Shown here piece after piece: positions 25,029 through 34,387 of a DNA stretch of 64,000 nucleotides. The notes under the pieces were generated by a model. The model was not told the DNA's origin and did not search any database. It saw only the letters and a program-made list of their open reading frames with translations. Each line of letters starts with the position of its first letter. Within the stretch, counting starts at the first letter, position 1. A program made the position numbers and the translations under genes. The stretch is from Microvirga splendida (GTDB lineage Bacteria > Pseudomonadota > Alphaproteobacteria > Rhizobiales > Beijerinckiaceae), in NCBI RefSeq assembly GCF_016427565.1, contig NZ_JAELXT010000006.1, positions 1 through 64,000 of the forward strand, read 5' to 3'.

Positions 25029-27028
25029 TCTGCGGCCTCCGGGATCGGCGCGGTGTGTTCGGCCGGATAGAGCGTCATGTCTTTGATCTTCACCCGTGCG
25101 GAGATCACGCCCTTGCGCCCATCCTCGAAGGTGACCTCCGTCGAGATGTCGGCCTCGGTAGAGCCGTCGTAGAGGGCCTGGATGAGCGGGGCGTAGCGGT
25201 CGGCGATGAAGCCGCGGCGCACCTTCTGCGTGCGGGTGAGCTCGCCGTCGTCGGCATCGAGCTCCTTGTGCAGGATCAGGAAGCGCTTGATCTGCGCGCC
25301 GCCCATGCGCGGCTCGGAGGCAAGCGAACGGTTCACCTCGTCCACGTGCTTCTCGATCATCTCGTAGACCCGTGGATGGCCGGCGAGCTCCTGGTAGGAG
25401 CCATAAGTCACGCCGTTCCTCTCGGCCCAGTTGCTCACGGCCACGAGGTCGATGTTGATGAAGGCCGCAACATAATCCCGGCCGTCGCCGAAGCAGACCG
25501 CCTCCTTGATATTGGGGTAGAACTTCAGCTTGTTCTCGACGTATTTCGGCGGGAAGAGCGCGCCGTCGCGCATCTTGCCCACGTCCTTGGCGCGGTCGAT
25601 GATCTTGAGGTGGCCGCTCGCATCGAAGAAGCCGGCATCGCCCGAATGCACGAAGCCGTCGGGTGTCTTCGTCTCGGCGGTCTTCTCGTCGTCCTTGTAG
25701 TAGCCGACGAAGATGCCGGGAGAGCGGTAGAGCACCTCGCCGTTGTCGGCGATGCGGATCTCGACCTGCGGGGCAGGGCGGCCCACAGTGTCGGCGCGGA
25801 TCTCGCCGTTCGGCTGCATGGTGATGTAGACGCTGGCTTCCGTCTGGCCGTAGAGCTGCTTCAGGTTCACGCCGATGGAGCGGTAAAAGCGGAAGATCTC
25901 CGGCCCGATGGCCTCGCCTGCCGTATAGCCCACCTTCACCCGGGTCATGCCGAAGCGGTTGCGAAGCGGCGCATAGACGAGAATGTTGCCGAGGTTCCAG
26001 AGAAAGCGATCCCAGGCGCCGACGCCGGGCTCGCCGTTCAGGATTCTCTCGCCGACCTTGTTGGCGTGGTTGATGAAGTAATGGAACATGCGCCGCTTCA
26101 GGGCGCTCGCATCCTCGATGCGCACCATGGTGAGCGTCAGCATGCTCTCGAAGATGCGCGGCGGGGCGAAGACATAGGTGGCGCCGATCTCGCGGCGGTC
26201 GTCCGCCACCGTCTCCGGGCTCTCAGGGCAGTTCACGCACAAGCCCGCTAGGAACGCCTGGGCGTAGGAGAAGATGTGGTCGCCGACCCAGGCGATGGGC
26301 AGATAGGCCATGATCTCGTCGGTCTCGTCGAGCTTGTCGAACTCGCAGCCGATCTGGGCCGCCGCGATCACCGCATCCGACGTCAGCATCACGCCTTTGG
26401 GGCGGCCGGTCGTGCCCGAGGTGTAGAGAATGATCGCGAGGTCCGAGCCCTTCCCGTCCTGCAGGGCGCGCTCGATGCCTTGTGCTTCCTGCGGATCGGC
26501 GAGGCGCGCGCGGCCTTCCTCCACGATGGACGTGATCGCATGCAAACGGCTGTGGTCGTAATCCCTCAGGCCCTTCTGCTCGTCGTAGAGCACATGCTCG
26601 AGCTGCGGCAGCTGGTCCGACACGGAGAGCAGCTTGTCGACCTGCTCCTGATCCTGAACGGCCGCATGTGTGACTTCTGCATGGGCCAGTACATAGGCCA
26701 TCTCCTCGGCGACGGAATCCGCATAGACCGGGATCGGGATCGCGCCGAGCCACTGGGCCGCCGCGATGCTCCAGTAGAGATAGGGGCGGTTGTAGCCGAT
26801 GATCGCGATCTTGCCGCCGCGCTTCAGGCCAAGCGACTGCAGTCCGCTCGCATAGGCCCGCACGATCTCGTGCACCTCGGCCCAGGTCCAGGATTGCCAG
26901 ATCCCCAGGTCCTTATGCCGAAAAGCCGTGCGGCTGGGGCGCATGCGCGCATTGCGCACAAGCAGTTTTGGAAATGTATCTGCGCGCGCATCTGCTGCCG
27001 TCGTCAAAGACGTCAACCTCCCTGGCAT
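25025..27028 (-). CDS. Long-chain acyl-CoA synthetase (AMP-forming)
   Basis: A 667-residue ANL-superfamily ligase. It has ILYTSGTTGRPKGVML (P-loop), GYTAGEAIGPEIF and YGQTEAS (A4/A5 region), HSGDAGFFDASGHLKIIDRAKDVGKMRDG (A7-A8) and a C-terminal KVRRGFIADRY lid segment. The size and GRTKDVGKM-like sequence match long-chain fatty-acid ligases of the kind placed at the head of Liv-type operons. It makes acyl-CoA from a carboxylate, ATP and CoA. ATG 27028 with GGAAGAC upstream was chosen; the frame upstream of it is not conserved in character. It is the first gene of an eight-gene minus-strand operon. Confidence 0.88.
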   Translation of the reverse strand: MPGRLTSLTTAADARADTFPKLLVRNARMRPSRTAFRHKDLGIWQSWTWAEVHEIVRAYASGLQSLGLKRGGKIAIIGYNRPYLYWSIAAAQWLGAIPIPVYADSVAEEMAYVLAHAEVTHAAVQDQEQVDKLLSVSDQLPQLEHVLYDEQKGLRDYDHSRLHAITSIVEEGRARLADPQEAQGIERALQDGKGSDLAIILYTSGTTGRPKGVMLTSDAVIAAAQIGCEFDKLDETDEIMAYLPIAWVGDHIFSYAQAFLAGLCVNCPESPETVADDRREIGATYVFAPPRIFESMLTLTMVRIEDASALKRRMFHYFINHANKVGERILNGEPGVGAWDRFLWNLGNILVYAPLRNRFGMTRVKVGYTAGEAIGPEIFRFYRSIGVNLKQLYGQTEASVYITMQPNGEIRADTVGRPAPQVEIRIADNGEVLYRSPGIFVGYYKDDEKTAETKTPDGFVHSGDAGFFDASGHLKIIDRAKDVGKMRDGALFPPKYVENKLKFYPNIKEAVCFGDGRDYVAAFINIDLVAVSNWAERNGVTYGSYQELAGHPRVYEMIEKHVDEVNRSLASEPRMGGAQIKRFLILHKELDADDGELTRTQKVRRGFIADRYAPLIQALYDGSTEADISTEVTFEDGRKGVISARVKIKDMTLYPAEHTAPIPEAAE

Positions 27029-27355
27029 CCGCGCGTCTTCCGGCGCGGTATGGCTACGTTCCCTCTTGATGCATGGCCGTACCGGCACATGCACCTGCCG
27101 GTCTGATGCCGGCTGCCCGTTCCGGGCTTTGTTGAGGGTATTCTGTCGCGCCCGTCAGGGGAGGGCAAGGGCCAGGACCCGCTACCATGGGCTAATGGCC
27201 CATGCAGGCGATTTCCCGCAGCCGCGGGCGGTCTAGAGATTCGGCGCAGGCATTCTAAGCATCGGACCCAAAAGTGGACTTGCACTTTTGGGGCCAAATC
27301 CGACGCTTCTTCTTGAATAAAAGCATCGTGTGGACCCAGCGGGCCGCACGATGCT
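27029..27355. other. Promoter region and hairpin repeat upstream of the acyl-CoA ligase operon
   Basis: No gene is visible in this 327-base stretch. Its left part must hold the promoter of the minus-strand operon. The right part is a copy of the paired-hairpin repeat: 27257-27308 runs AAGCATCGGACCCAAAAG to CCGACGCTT, and 27321-27355 runs AAGCATCGTGTGGACCC to CACGATGCT. Confidence 0.7.
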
Positions 27356-27559
27356 CTAGGGGACGGCCGTGAGAGCCGCCGGCTCGATCTCATCGGCTCT
27401 GACGAGGCGCTCGATCCCGACCGTGTTCTTGACCCGGTAGATTGCGTATCCGTCCGCCTTCGACACCAGGCAGACGATGCAGTACGTGCGGTGATCCGCA
27501 TAGCCCGAGGCGGGCCTGCTGATCCGGACAAGCTGTCCGATATGGAATGCCTCATTCAT
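27356..27559 (-). CDS. Small conserved-looking hypothetical protein
   Basis: A 67-residue protein starting MNEAFHIGQLVRISRPASGY with ATG 27559 and a perfect GGAGG seven bases upstream. It is predicted to be beta-rich, with no signal peptide or membrane segment; CIVCL is its only Cys pair. I do not recognise the family. Codon use and the strong ribosome binding site support it as real. A longer frame to 27718 is open but lacks start evidence. Confidence 0.6.
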   Translation of the reverse strand: MNEAFHIGQLVRISRPASGYADHRTYCIVCLVSKADGYAIYRVKNTVGIERLVRADEIEPAALTAVP

Positions 27560-27795
27560 GGGCGCCTCCACGATCCTCGCTGCAAGGGGAGGGAACTCGA
27601 ATGCCTGTGGGAGCGCCATGCGCTCCGCCGGACGAGGCTGCCAAGCTTGCTTGTCCGCTCGCTTCCTTCCACGCTTTTGCCGCATCAAGAACGATAGCTG
27701 CGGCAAAAGGATGACCATTTCTTCCCTTCGCCCTGCTGCGGCATGATGCCATCCCCGGACCAGAAATGCAGGCGACCTGGGAAGGCTGCTTCCGC

Positions 27796-29319
27796 TCAGC
27801 CCTGCTCGATCGGCATGGTCACCTTGAAATGGGCCCCGGAGGGAGAGTTTTCGCCCGCTTCTACCCGGGCCTGCAGCTGCCGGGCGATGTTCACGATGAG
27901 ACGCGATCCGAGGCTCTTGCGATGCTTGGAGAAGTCGAAGCCGTCGGGGAGGCCGACCCCCTGATCCGCCACCTCGAGCCGGAGCTCCCCGTCGCTCGCC
28001 GAAAGCCGCACGTCGACCGGCCCACCGCCGCCTTCGGGATATGCGTACTTGAACGCGTTGGTGACGATCTCGTTGAGCAGCAAGCCTAGAGAAATCGCCC
28101 GATCAGTCGTGATCATGACCGAGTGACCACGGAAGTCGAGCCGGTGCTCCATGGAGGTTTCCTGCAGCTTATGGCAGAGGTCGTTGAGGAAGCCGCAGAG
28201 GTCGACGCTCCGGGCGTCGTATTGCCGCCAGAGCCTGTCGTGGATCTGCGCGATGGTCTGGACCCGAGCATAGGCGTCCTCCAGGGCCTGCCTGGCCTCG
28301 GGATTGGTGGTGGAGCGCGATTGAAGCCCGAGCAGGCTCGCCACCAGGGCCAGGGAATTCTTGACCCGGTGGCTGACCTCCTGGGTCATCAGCTGGTTCC
28401 GTTCCTCTGCCTCGCGCTGCTCGGTCACGTCGGTGTTGGTGCCGAACCAGCGCAGGATCCGCCCAGTGCTGTCACGGATCGGCAGGGCGCGGGAGAGAAA
28501 CCAGCGGTAGGACCCATCCTGGCCACGCAGTGGAAAGGTATCCTCCCAAGGGTCGCCCGTCTCGAAGGAATGGCGGATGCGCTCCACCACCCGCTCAACA
28601 TGGTCGGGATGATGCAGGATGCGCCAGCCCCAGCCCTTGATCTCATCGAGGCTCATGCCCGTGTAGTCGAAGATGCGCTGGTTGTACCAGTAGATCGAAC
28701 CGGAAGCGTCGGCCATCCAAGCGAGCTGCGGGATGGAATTGGCCAGGGTGCGGAAGCTCTCTTCGCTCTCCTGCACGGCCTGCTCGACCCTGACGCGCTC
28801 CATGGCGACGCCCAGGATGTTGGCTACGCCCTGCAGAAAGGCGGTGTCGGCCTGGGTGAACTTGTTCTCCTGTGGGCTATCGACCTCGAGCACGCCGAAG
28901 GGTCCTTCGCGCCCGCGGATCGGCACGTTGATCGCACGCCGCACGCTATGCTCCACCATGACCTGGGAGGCGCGGAACCGGTCCTCACCCTCGGCGGCGG
29001 CGGCGCCGAGGTGGCTGGAGAGCACGGCCTCGCCGGTGCGGAAGGCGTAGCCCGCCGCAGATCCCAGATCGGCGGACACGCGAGCGTGCCCGACCACCCC
29101 GGGCCGCCACCCGACGCCGGCGCGCAGGAGAAATTTGTCATCCTCCGGTCGATGCTCGAGCACTTTCGACAGCTCGCTCCCGAGGCCGTTGGCACTGATC
29201 CTGCAGGCCTCCTGCAGAAGGGCGTCGAGATCCGCCGCCTGCAGGGCGAAGAGGCCGAAGCCCGCCAGAAACTCCTGCTGCCGGAGTCGGTATGTCAGTT
29301 CCTCGGATCGGTTCGCCAT
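27796..29319 (-). CDS. GAF-PAS sensor histidine kinase with HisKA_2 domain
   Basis: A 507-residue soluble kinase with no membrane segment. Residues about 20-170 form a GAF domain (ending TAFLQGVANILGVAMERV). Residues about 180-300 form a PAS/PAC domain with IYWYNQRIFDYTGMSLDEIKGWGW and RWFGTNTDVTEQREAEE. A HisKA_2 phosphoacceptor region follows with the histidine in EVSHRVKNSLALVASLL, then an HATPase_c with LLNEIVTNAFKYAYPEG (N box) and EVADQGVGLP (G1). HisKA_2 kinases in this order often feed stress or light pathways. ATG 29319 has only a distant GAGGAG; GTG 29364 is an alternative. A stand-alone receiver gene diverges from it and is the likely partner. Confidence 0.85.
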   Translation of the reverse strand: MANRSEELTYRLRQQEFLAGFGLFALQAADLDALLQEACRISANGLGSELSKVLEHRPEDDKFLLRAGVGWRPGVVGHARVSADLGSAAGYAFRTGEAVLSSHLGAAAAEGEDRFRASQVMVEHSVRRAINVPIRGREGPFGVLEVDSPQENKFTQADTAFLQGVANILGVAMERVRVEQAVQESEESFRTLANSIPQLAWMADASGSIYWYNQRIFDYTGMSLDEIKGWGWRILHHPDHVERVVERIRHSFETGDPWEDTFPLRGQDGSYRWFLSRALPIRDSTGRILRWFGTNTDVTEQREAEERNQLMTQEVSHRVKNSLALVASLLGLQSRSTTNPEARQALEDAYARVQTIAQIHDRLWRQYDARSVDLCGFLNDLCHKLQETSMEHRLDFRGHSVMITTDRAISLGLLLNEIVTNAFKYAYPEGGGGPVDVRLSASDGELRLEVADQGVGLPDGFDFSKHRKSLGSRLIVNIARQLQARVEAGENSPSGAHFKVTMPIEQG

Positions 29320-29543
29320 AGGGAGGAGTTCGGCTCCTCTGGACGGTGATGGACTGCTGCTCACAAGCCGGACTCATGACATGGTGTGAAAACGCTAACC
29401 TGTCGAAACGTGGTCCTACGAAGCTCTGTTCCCGCGCTTTGGCCTCAGGCACATGGCTGCCCCTCGCGAAACGCCAGGAACAGCCGTCGACATGGCGAAT
29501 TGACTCGATCTGTAGCCTTTGCCCTGCAACCGAGGAGGTCGGG

Positions 29544-29918
29544 ATGTTGAATGGCTTGCGTGTTCTCGTGGTCGAGGACGATCCTTCTGTCGCAACCGAC
29601 ATCAGCGACCTGATCGAGCGGGCCGAGGGGGAGGTGATCGGTCCTGTGGGATCGCTTCGCGAGGCCCGTCAGACCGTCAAGGCCGATCAGGCCATCGACG
29701 CGGCGGTGCTCGACGTCAGTCTGGGCGATGGGGACGTCACGCCCGTGCTGGAATCCCTGCGGGCCCGCAACGTGGGCGTCGTCGTCTATACCGGAAGCGC
29801 CGGGCTGCCTTCGGGAGTGGGCGAGCGCCACCCCGACATCGCCGTGCTGCAGAAGCCGGTTCAGCCCGGCCGTCTCGTGGGCGAGATTCAGCGTGCGTGT
29901 CGGAGCCCGAACACGTGA
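29544..29918 (+). CDS. Stand-alone response-regulator receiver
   Basis: A 124-residue single-domain receiver. It shows the acidic pair in VVEDDPSVA, the phosphoacceptor aspartate in AAVLDVSLGDGD, the threonine in VVYTGS and the lysine in LQKPVQP, all at CheY-like spacing. There is no output domain, so it likely acts as a phosphorelay intermediate or by protein contact. GAGGAGG lies ahead of ATG 29544; the long upstream extension of the frame is not receiver-like. It is divergent from the HisKA_2 kinase. Confidence 0.87.
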   Translation: MLNGLRVLVVEDDPSVATDISDLIERAEGEVIGPVGSLREARQTVKADQAIDAAVLDVSLGDGDVTPVLESLRARNVGVVVYTGSAGLPSGVGERHPDIAVLQKPVQPGRLVGEIQRACRSPNT

Positions 29919-29930
29919 GACACCGCACCG

Positions 29931-31253
29931 TCAGCGCATGGCGATGGTGTGGAAGAAGCTGCCCGTCACGAGCCCCCGGCGGTGGCCCGCATGGCCGAGG
30001 TCGTTGCCCTCCGCATCCGCGATCCTGGCGAAGGCGGCTTCCGCCGACGTGTCGCACCGGGTGACGGAGGCATAGTGGAACTCGTGGCCGACGAGACGGG
30101 CGCCCGCCGATCCGAGCACGCCGTCATGGAGCAGGTCCGCCACCCGGTAGCCGAGATGCATCCTGCGCTTGGCATAGCTCGTCTCGACCGGCAGGAGGCC
30201 CGCCATGGCATGAGCATGGCCATCGCCATCCTCCAGGGACTCCCCTAAGACCATGTAGCCGCCGCATTCCCCGTGAACCGGCTGCCGCGCGGCAAAGCTG
30301 CGCAATCCGTCGATGAAGAGGCTGGCGTTCGCGATGCGCCCGGCGTGAAGCTCGGGATAGCCTCCGGGCAGCCAGCAGGCATCGCAGTCCGGCCGCGGAG
30401 CCTCGTCGGCGAGAGGCGAGAAGGGAACGATCTCGGCCCCCGCCTTGCGCCAGCCGACGAGCACATGCGGATAGACGAAGGAGAAGGCTTGGTCGGATGC
30501 CAGCGCGATGCGCTGGCCCGGGGGTGGCAGGGGGATCACGTCACTAGGGCTGCCAAGCTGCGTCGGGCGGGCGAGGGATGCGAGCCGGTCGAGATCGACG
30601 GCGCCTTCCACCGCATCGGCCAGGCGCTTCAGCCGCGCGTCGAGCTCTTCCGTTTCGCCCGCCTGGACGAGACCGAGATGGCGCTCCGGCAAGGCGAGGT
30701 CCGCGTTGCGCATGAGGGCGCCGAGAACGGGCAGGCCGATGCGGGCCATGCCGTCCTCCACCAGCCTGCGGTGCCTCTCGCTCGCGACCTTGTTCAGCAC
30801 CACGCCGGCGATGGTGAGGCGCGGGTCGAAGCGGGCGCAGCCGAGCGCGACGGCGGCGGCCGATTGTGCGTGGCCTGAGACGTCCAGCACAAGGATCACC
30901 GGCCAGCCGAGCAGGGCCGCGATGTCGGCGCTCGCACCCGTGCGGCCGATCTCCTGCCGGATGCCGTCGAAGAGACCCATCGAGCCTTCGGCGATCACGA
31001 GATCGGCGTTGCCGGCAGCCTGCGAGGCGATGGATCCGAGCAGCGGCCCACCCATGGCGAAGCTGTCGAGGTTGAAGCTCGGGGCGCCCGTGGCGGCCTC
31101 ATGAAAAGCCGGATCGATGTAATCGGGGCCGCATTTCACGCCGCGCACCTTGAGGCCCCGGCGGGCGAGCGCCCGCTGAAGCCCGAGCACGACGGTCGTC
31201 TTGCCCGACCCAGAGCGGGGTGCGGCGATGAGGAGGCCGGGGCCGAGGCTCAC
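29931..31253 (-). CDS. cobB: Cobyrinic acid a,c-diamide synthase family enzyme (CobB)
   Basis: A 440-residue enzyme that amidates the a and c side chains of the corrin ring using glutamine and ATP (hydrogenobyrinic acid in the aerobic route). The N-terminal half is a dethiobiotin-synthetase-like ATPase with P-loop APRSGSGKTT and GVKCGPDYIDPAFH. The C-terminal half is a glutamine amidotransferase with the catalytic cysteine in HGECGGYMVLG and a late histidine in GHEFHYA. The start is GTG 31253, which overlaps the cobA stop as GTGA; no ATG is available near the conserved N-terminus. Confidence 0.92.
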   Translation of the reverse strand: MSLGPGLLIAAPRSGSGKTTVVLGLQRALARRGLKVRGVKCGPDYIDPAFHEAATGAPSFNLDSFAMGGPLLGSIASQAAGNADLVIAEGSMGLFDGIRQEIGRTGASADIAALLGWPVILVLDVSGHAQSAAAVALGCARFDPRLTIAGVVLNKVASERHRRLVEDGMARIGLPVLGALMRNADLALPERHLGLVQAGETEELDARLKRLADAVEGAVDLDRLASLARPTQLGSPSDVIPLPPPGQRIALASDQAFSFVYPHVLVGWRKAGAEIVPFSPLADEAPRPDCDACWLPGGYPELHAGRIANASLFIDGLRSFAARQPVHGECGGYMVLGESLEDGDGHAHAMAGLLPVETSYAKRRMHLGYRVADLLHDGVLGSAGARLVGHEFHYASVTRCDTSAEAAFARIADAEGNDLGHAGHRRGLVTGSFFHTIAMR

Positions 31254-32044
31254 TGGGCGGCCTCGCTGCCGAACTCGAGGAGGTGATTGGCGATGGCCGA
31301 GCGGAAGGCCGCGATCGCTCCAATCGCCACGATGGCGGGCGAGCGGATCAGCCCATCCTCGGCAAGCTTCGGCAGCGTTGCCAGGGTTCCCTCTACGACG
31401 CTCTCCTTGGCGGTCGTCGCGCCATGGACCACGAGCGCCGGCGTGTCGCCAGGCAAACCACCCTCCATGAGGCCATGCACGATGGAGGGAAGGTTCGACA
31501 CCGCCATGTAGAGCACGATGGGCGCGCCCGTGCGGGCAAGCGAGGCCCACTCGATCTCCGCATCAGGAGCCGGATGGCCGGTGGCGAGGATCACCGCATG
31601 GTTGGTCTTGCGCATGGTTGCCGGCACGCCATGGATGGCAAGCGAGGCAAGCCCGCTCGATACGCCGGGAATGATGCGGAAGGGAATGCCGGCCTCGGAC
31701 AGGGCGAGCGCTTCCTCGCCGCCGCGCCCGAAGATGAACGGGTCGCCGCCTTTGAGCCGCAGCACGCGCTTGCCCTCGCGGGCGAGCCCGATCAGCCGCT
31801 CGCAGATGTCCCGCTGAACCGCCGAGGGCTTGCCGCCGCGCTTGCCGGCGAATTCCAGGGCAGCGCCTTCGCGGGCGAAGGACAGGACGGCCGGATCGAC
31901 GAGGGCGTCGTAGACGATGACATCCGCCTTTGCGAGGGCATTCAGGGCATGGATCGTGAGCAGGCCGGGATCGCCCGGGCCTGCGCCGACGAGCCAGACC
32001 GTGCCGGGCGCAAACGGCGGCGTGAGGCGGGAGAGGGCGGTCAT
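31250..32044 (-). CDS. cobA: Uroporphyrinogen-III C-methyltransferase
   Basis: A 264-residue SAM-dependent methyltransferase making precorrin-2 from uroporphyrinogen III, the branch point toward cobalamin and siroheme. Visible motifs are VWLVGAGPGDPGLLT, the dimer-loop LEFAGKRGGKPSAVQ and LKGGDPFIFGRGGEEALAL, then IIPGVSSGLASLAIHGVPATMR. This is a stand-alone SUMT without the CysG dehydrogenase domain. It is translationally coupled to cobB downstream and divergent from cbiD with 71 bases between. Confidence 0.93.
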   Translation of the reverse strand: MTALSRLTPPFAPGTVWLVGAGPGDPGLLTIHALNALAKADVIVYDALVDPAVLSFAREGAALEFAGKRGGKPSAVQRDICERLIGLAREGKRVLRLKGGDPFIFGRGGEEALALSEAGIPFRIIPGVSSGLASLAIHGVPATMRKTNHAVILATGHPAPDAEIEWASLARTGAPIVLYMAVSNLPSIVHGLMEGGLPGDTPALVVHGATTAKESVVEGTLATLPKLAEDGLIRSPAIVAIGAIAAFRSAIANHLLEFGSEAAQ

Positions 32045-32115
32045 GCGGGTCTCCCACGGTGACCGGCCGTCTCGGGATGGCTGTTGGAATTCATGGGGAC
32101 GTTGTAAGAGGGCTT

Positions 32116-33219
32116 ATGGACGAGAGCAAACCCGCCGGAACCTTGCGCCGTGGCTGGACCACGGGCGCCTGCGCCACGGCGGCGGCCAAGGCTGCATATC
32201 TGGGATGGCAGACGGGCGATTGTCCCGATCCCATCGAGATCGTGCTGCCGGGTGGCGCGCGGCCCGCCTTCTCCCTGGCGCTCAGCGAACCCGTCGAGGG
32301 CGGCATGCGGGTCGGCATCGTGAAGGATGCGGGCGACGATCCGGACGTGACCCACGGCGCGCTTGTGATCGCGACCGTCCGGGCCGGCCAGCCTGGTTCC
32401 GGCGTGACGTTCCGGGCCGGCGAGGGCGTCGGCACCGTCACCCGCGCGGGCCTGCCCCTGCCGCCGGGCGATCCCGCCATCAATCCGGCGCCGCGCCAGA
32501 TGATCCGCGACAATCTGGAGGAGGCGGCGCGCAGCGTCAGTGGGCCCACGGACATCGAGGTCGAGATCTCCATTCCCGGCGGCGAGGTCATCGCGCAGAA
32601 AACGCTCAACCCCCGCCTCGGCATCCTCGGTGGTCTGTCGATTCTCGGCACTACCGGCGTGGTGGTGCCTTACTCCTGTGCCGCCTGGATCCACAGCATC
32701 TATCGCGGCATCGATGTCGCCCGCGCGGGTGGGCTCGACCATGTGGCGGGCGCCACCGGCTCGACCTCCGAGAAGGCCGTGCAGGCGCTCTACAACCTGC
32801 CGGACCATGCGCTCATCGACATGGGCGATTTCGCGGGCGGCATGCTGAAATACCTGCGCCGCAACCCGGTGCCGAAGGTCACCATTGCCGGCGGCTTCGC
32901 CAAGATGACCAAGCTCGGACAGGGCCTGCTCGACCTGCATTCGCGCTCCGGCGCGGTCGATCTCGCATGGTTGTCCGAGCGCCTGCTCGAAGCCGGTGCC
33001 GAGCCTGCCATCGCGGAGCAGGTGCATGGCGCCAACACCGCGCTCGAGGTGCTGGAAACAGCCAGGAGCCTCGGCCTTCCGCTGGCCGATGTGGTGGCGC
33101 AGCATGCGTGGCAGACGGCCGCCAAGGCTCTGCGCGGTACCGAGATTGCGCTTGAGATCGTGGTGTTCGACCGCGACGGCCAGCTCGTCGGCCGCATGCC
33201 GTTCCACCCGGTCGCCTGA
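32116..33219 (+). CDS. cbiD: CbiD-type precorrin/cobalt-precorrin-5B C1-methyltransferase
   Basis: A 367-residue protein opening LRRGWTTGACATAAAKAAY, the CbiD hallmark. GEGVGTVTRAGLPLPPGDPAINPAPRQMI and VGATGSTSEKAVQALYNLPDHALIDMGDFAGGMLKYLR-type segments follow in family order. CbiD carries out C-1 methylation with loss of the two-carbon fragment; in the classic aerobic pathway CobF does this step. Here CbiD occurs with the oxygen-dependent CobG and no CobF. ATG 32116 is preceded by AAGAGGG. It is one of few plus-strand genes in the locus and converges on cobM. Confidence 0.92.
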   Translation: MDESKPAGTLRRGWTTGACATAAAKAAYLGWQTGDCPDPIEIVLPGGARPAFSLALSEPVEGGMRVGIVKDAGDDPDVTHGALVIATVRAGQPGSGVTFRAGEGVGTVTRAGLPLPPGDPAINPAPRQMIRDNLEEAARSVSGPTDIEVEISIPGGEVIAQKTLNPRLGILGGLSILGTTGVVVPYSCAAWIHSIYRGIDVARAGGLDHVAGATGSTSEKAVQALYNLPDHALIDMGDFAGGMLKYLRRNPVPKVTIAGGFAKMTKLGQGLLDLHSRSGAVDLAWLSERLLEAGAEPAIAEQVHGANTALEVLETARSLGLPLADVVAQHAWQTAAKALRGTEIALEIVVFDRDGQLVGRMPFHPVA

Positions 33220-33230
33220 CGCTGCGGGTC

Positions 33231-34004
33231 TCATGAGTTGTCCTCACGGGCGCCGGGCCTGAAGCGTCGGTCGTAACCGGTCGAATAGAGTGCGCTGTCG
33301 CGGAAATCCTTTGCATCCAGCGTACGCCCCACCAGGATCAGCGCCGTGCGCTCCAGTTTCTCGGCGCGCACCATGGTGGCAATCGTGGACAGCGTGCCCT
33401 TGATCACCCTCTCATCCGGCCAGGAAGCGCGCCAGACCACCGCCGCCGGGCAGTCGGCGCCGTAAGTCGGCGTCAGCTCTTCAACCACCTGCTCGATCAC
33501 GTGAATCGACAGGTGAATGGCGAGCGTCGCCTTCGTCTGCGCGAAAGTCGACAGCCGTTCCGTCTCCGGCATCGCGGAGGCGCGGCCTGAGGTGCGCGTG
33601 AGCACCACCGACTGCCCGACCTCCGGCACCGTCAGCTCGCGACCGATGGCGGCGGCGGCGGCGGCGAAGGCGGGAACGCCCGGCGTGATCGTGTAGGGGA
33701 TGCCAAGCGCATCGAGCCGCCGCAGCTGCTCGCCCATGGCGCTCCAGATCGAGAGATCGCCGGAATGCAGCCGCGCCACGTCCTCAGCCTTCTCATGCGC
33801 CCGCACGTATTCGGTCGTGATGGCGTCGAGATCGAGAGGCGCCGTGTCCACGAGCCGCGCGCCCGCCGGGCACCAGGAGAGGATCTCCGGCGGCACAATG
33901 GAGCCCGCATAGAGGCAGACCGGGCAGCGCTCGATGAGCGTCCGCCCGCGCACGGTGATGAGATCGGGGGCGCCAGGGCCCGCTCCGATGAAATGGACGG
34001 TCAT
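33231..34004 (-). CDS. cobM: Precorrin-4 C11-methyltransferase
   Basis: A 257-residue tetrapyrrole methylase with [18 protein letters not shown] at the N-terminus, then [13 protein letters not shown] and [20 protein letters not shown], which distinguish CobM/CbiF from its paralogues. It methylates C-11 of precorrin-4. ATG 34004 overlaps the cobE stop by four bases. Confidence 0.93.
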   Translation of the reverse strand: MTVHFIGAGPGAPDLITVRGRTLIERCPVCLYAGSIVPPEILSWCPAGARLVDTAPLDLDAITTEYVRAHEKAEDVARLHSGDLSIWSAMGEQLRRLDALGIPYTITPGVPAFAAAAAAIGRELTVPEVGQSVVLTRTSGRASAMPETERLSTFAQTKATLAIHLSIHVIEQVVEELTPTYGADCPAAVVWRASWPDERVIKGTLSTIATMVRAEKLERTALILVGRTLDAKDFRDSALYSTGYDRRFRPGAREDNS

Positions 34005-34387
34005 GAGCCTGTCTCCGAACGGGCCAGCGCGCAGGTGGCGGAGGCCGAGGCGATGCGCTCCAGGATGAGCTGCCCGTGAGGCCCTGCGGCCGCGAGTGCA
34101 GACGCTTCTGCGACCGATCCGACACCGTGAGCCGCGATGGAGCGCGCCGATTGCGTGCGCAGGCGGGGCGCCGTTTCCGAGAGATCGGCCTGCGCCACCG
34201 GTGTCGCCACGGCATTGAGCCTGCGGGCAGCCTCCGTGAAGGCCGGCAGGGCGGCGAGCGCCTCGATGGTCGCAAGCCGGCTCAAGGCATTGCGCCCGAG
34301 CGATGCATGCTCCAGAGCCTGCTCGACCAGCGCCACGATCTCGTCGGCTTCGACGCCATGCCTGAATCCCACGCCGGCCACGATCAT
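34001..34387 (-). CDS. cobE: CobE/CbiG C-terminal-type cobalamin biosynthesis protein
   Basis: A 128-residue protein beginning [25 protein letters not shown], typical of CobE, which is related to the C-terminal part of CbiG. The body ([25 protein letters not shown], then a [35 protein letters not shown] stretch) fits the family. Its exact biochemical role is unsettled; it may assist handling of the precorrin-5 intermediate. ATG 34387 overlaps the cobL stop by four bases, favouring it over ATG 34405. Confidence 0.85.
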   Translation of the reverse strand: MIVAGVGFRHGVEADEIVALVEQALEHASLGRNALSRLATIEALAALPAFTEAARRLNAVATPVAQADLSETAPRLRTQSARSIAAHGVGSVAEASALAAAGPHGQLILERIASASATCALARSETGS

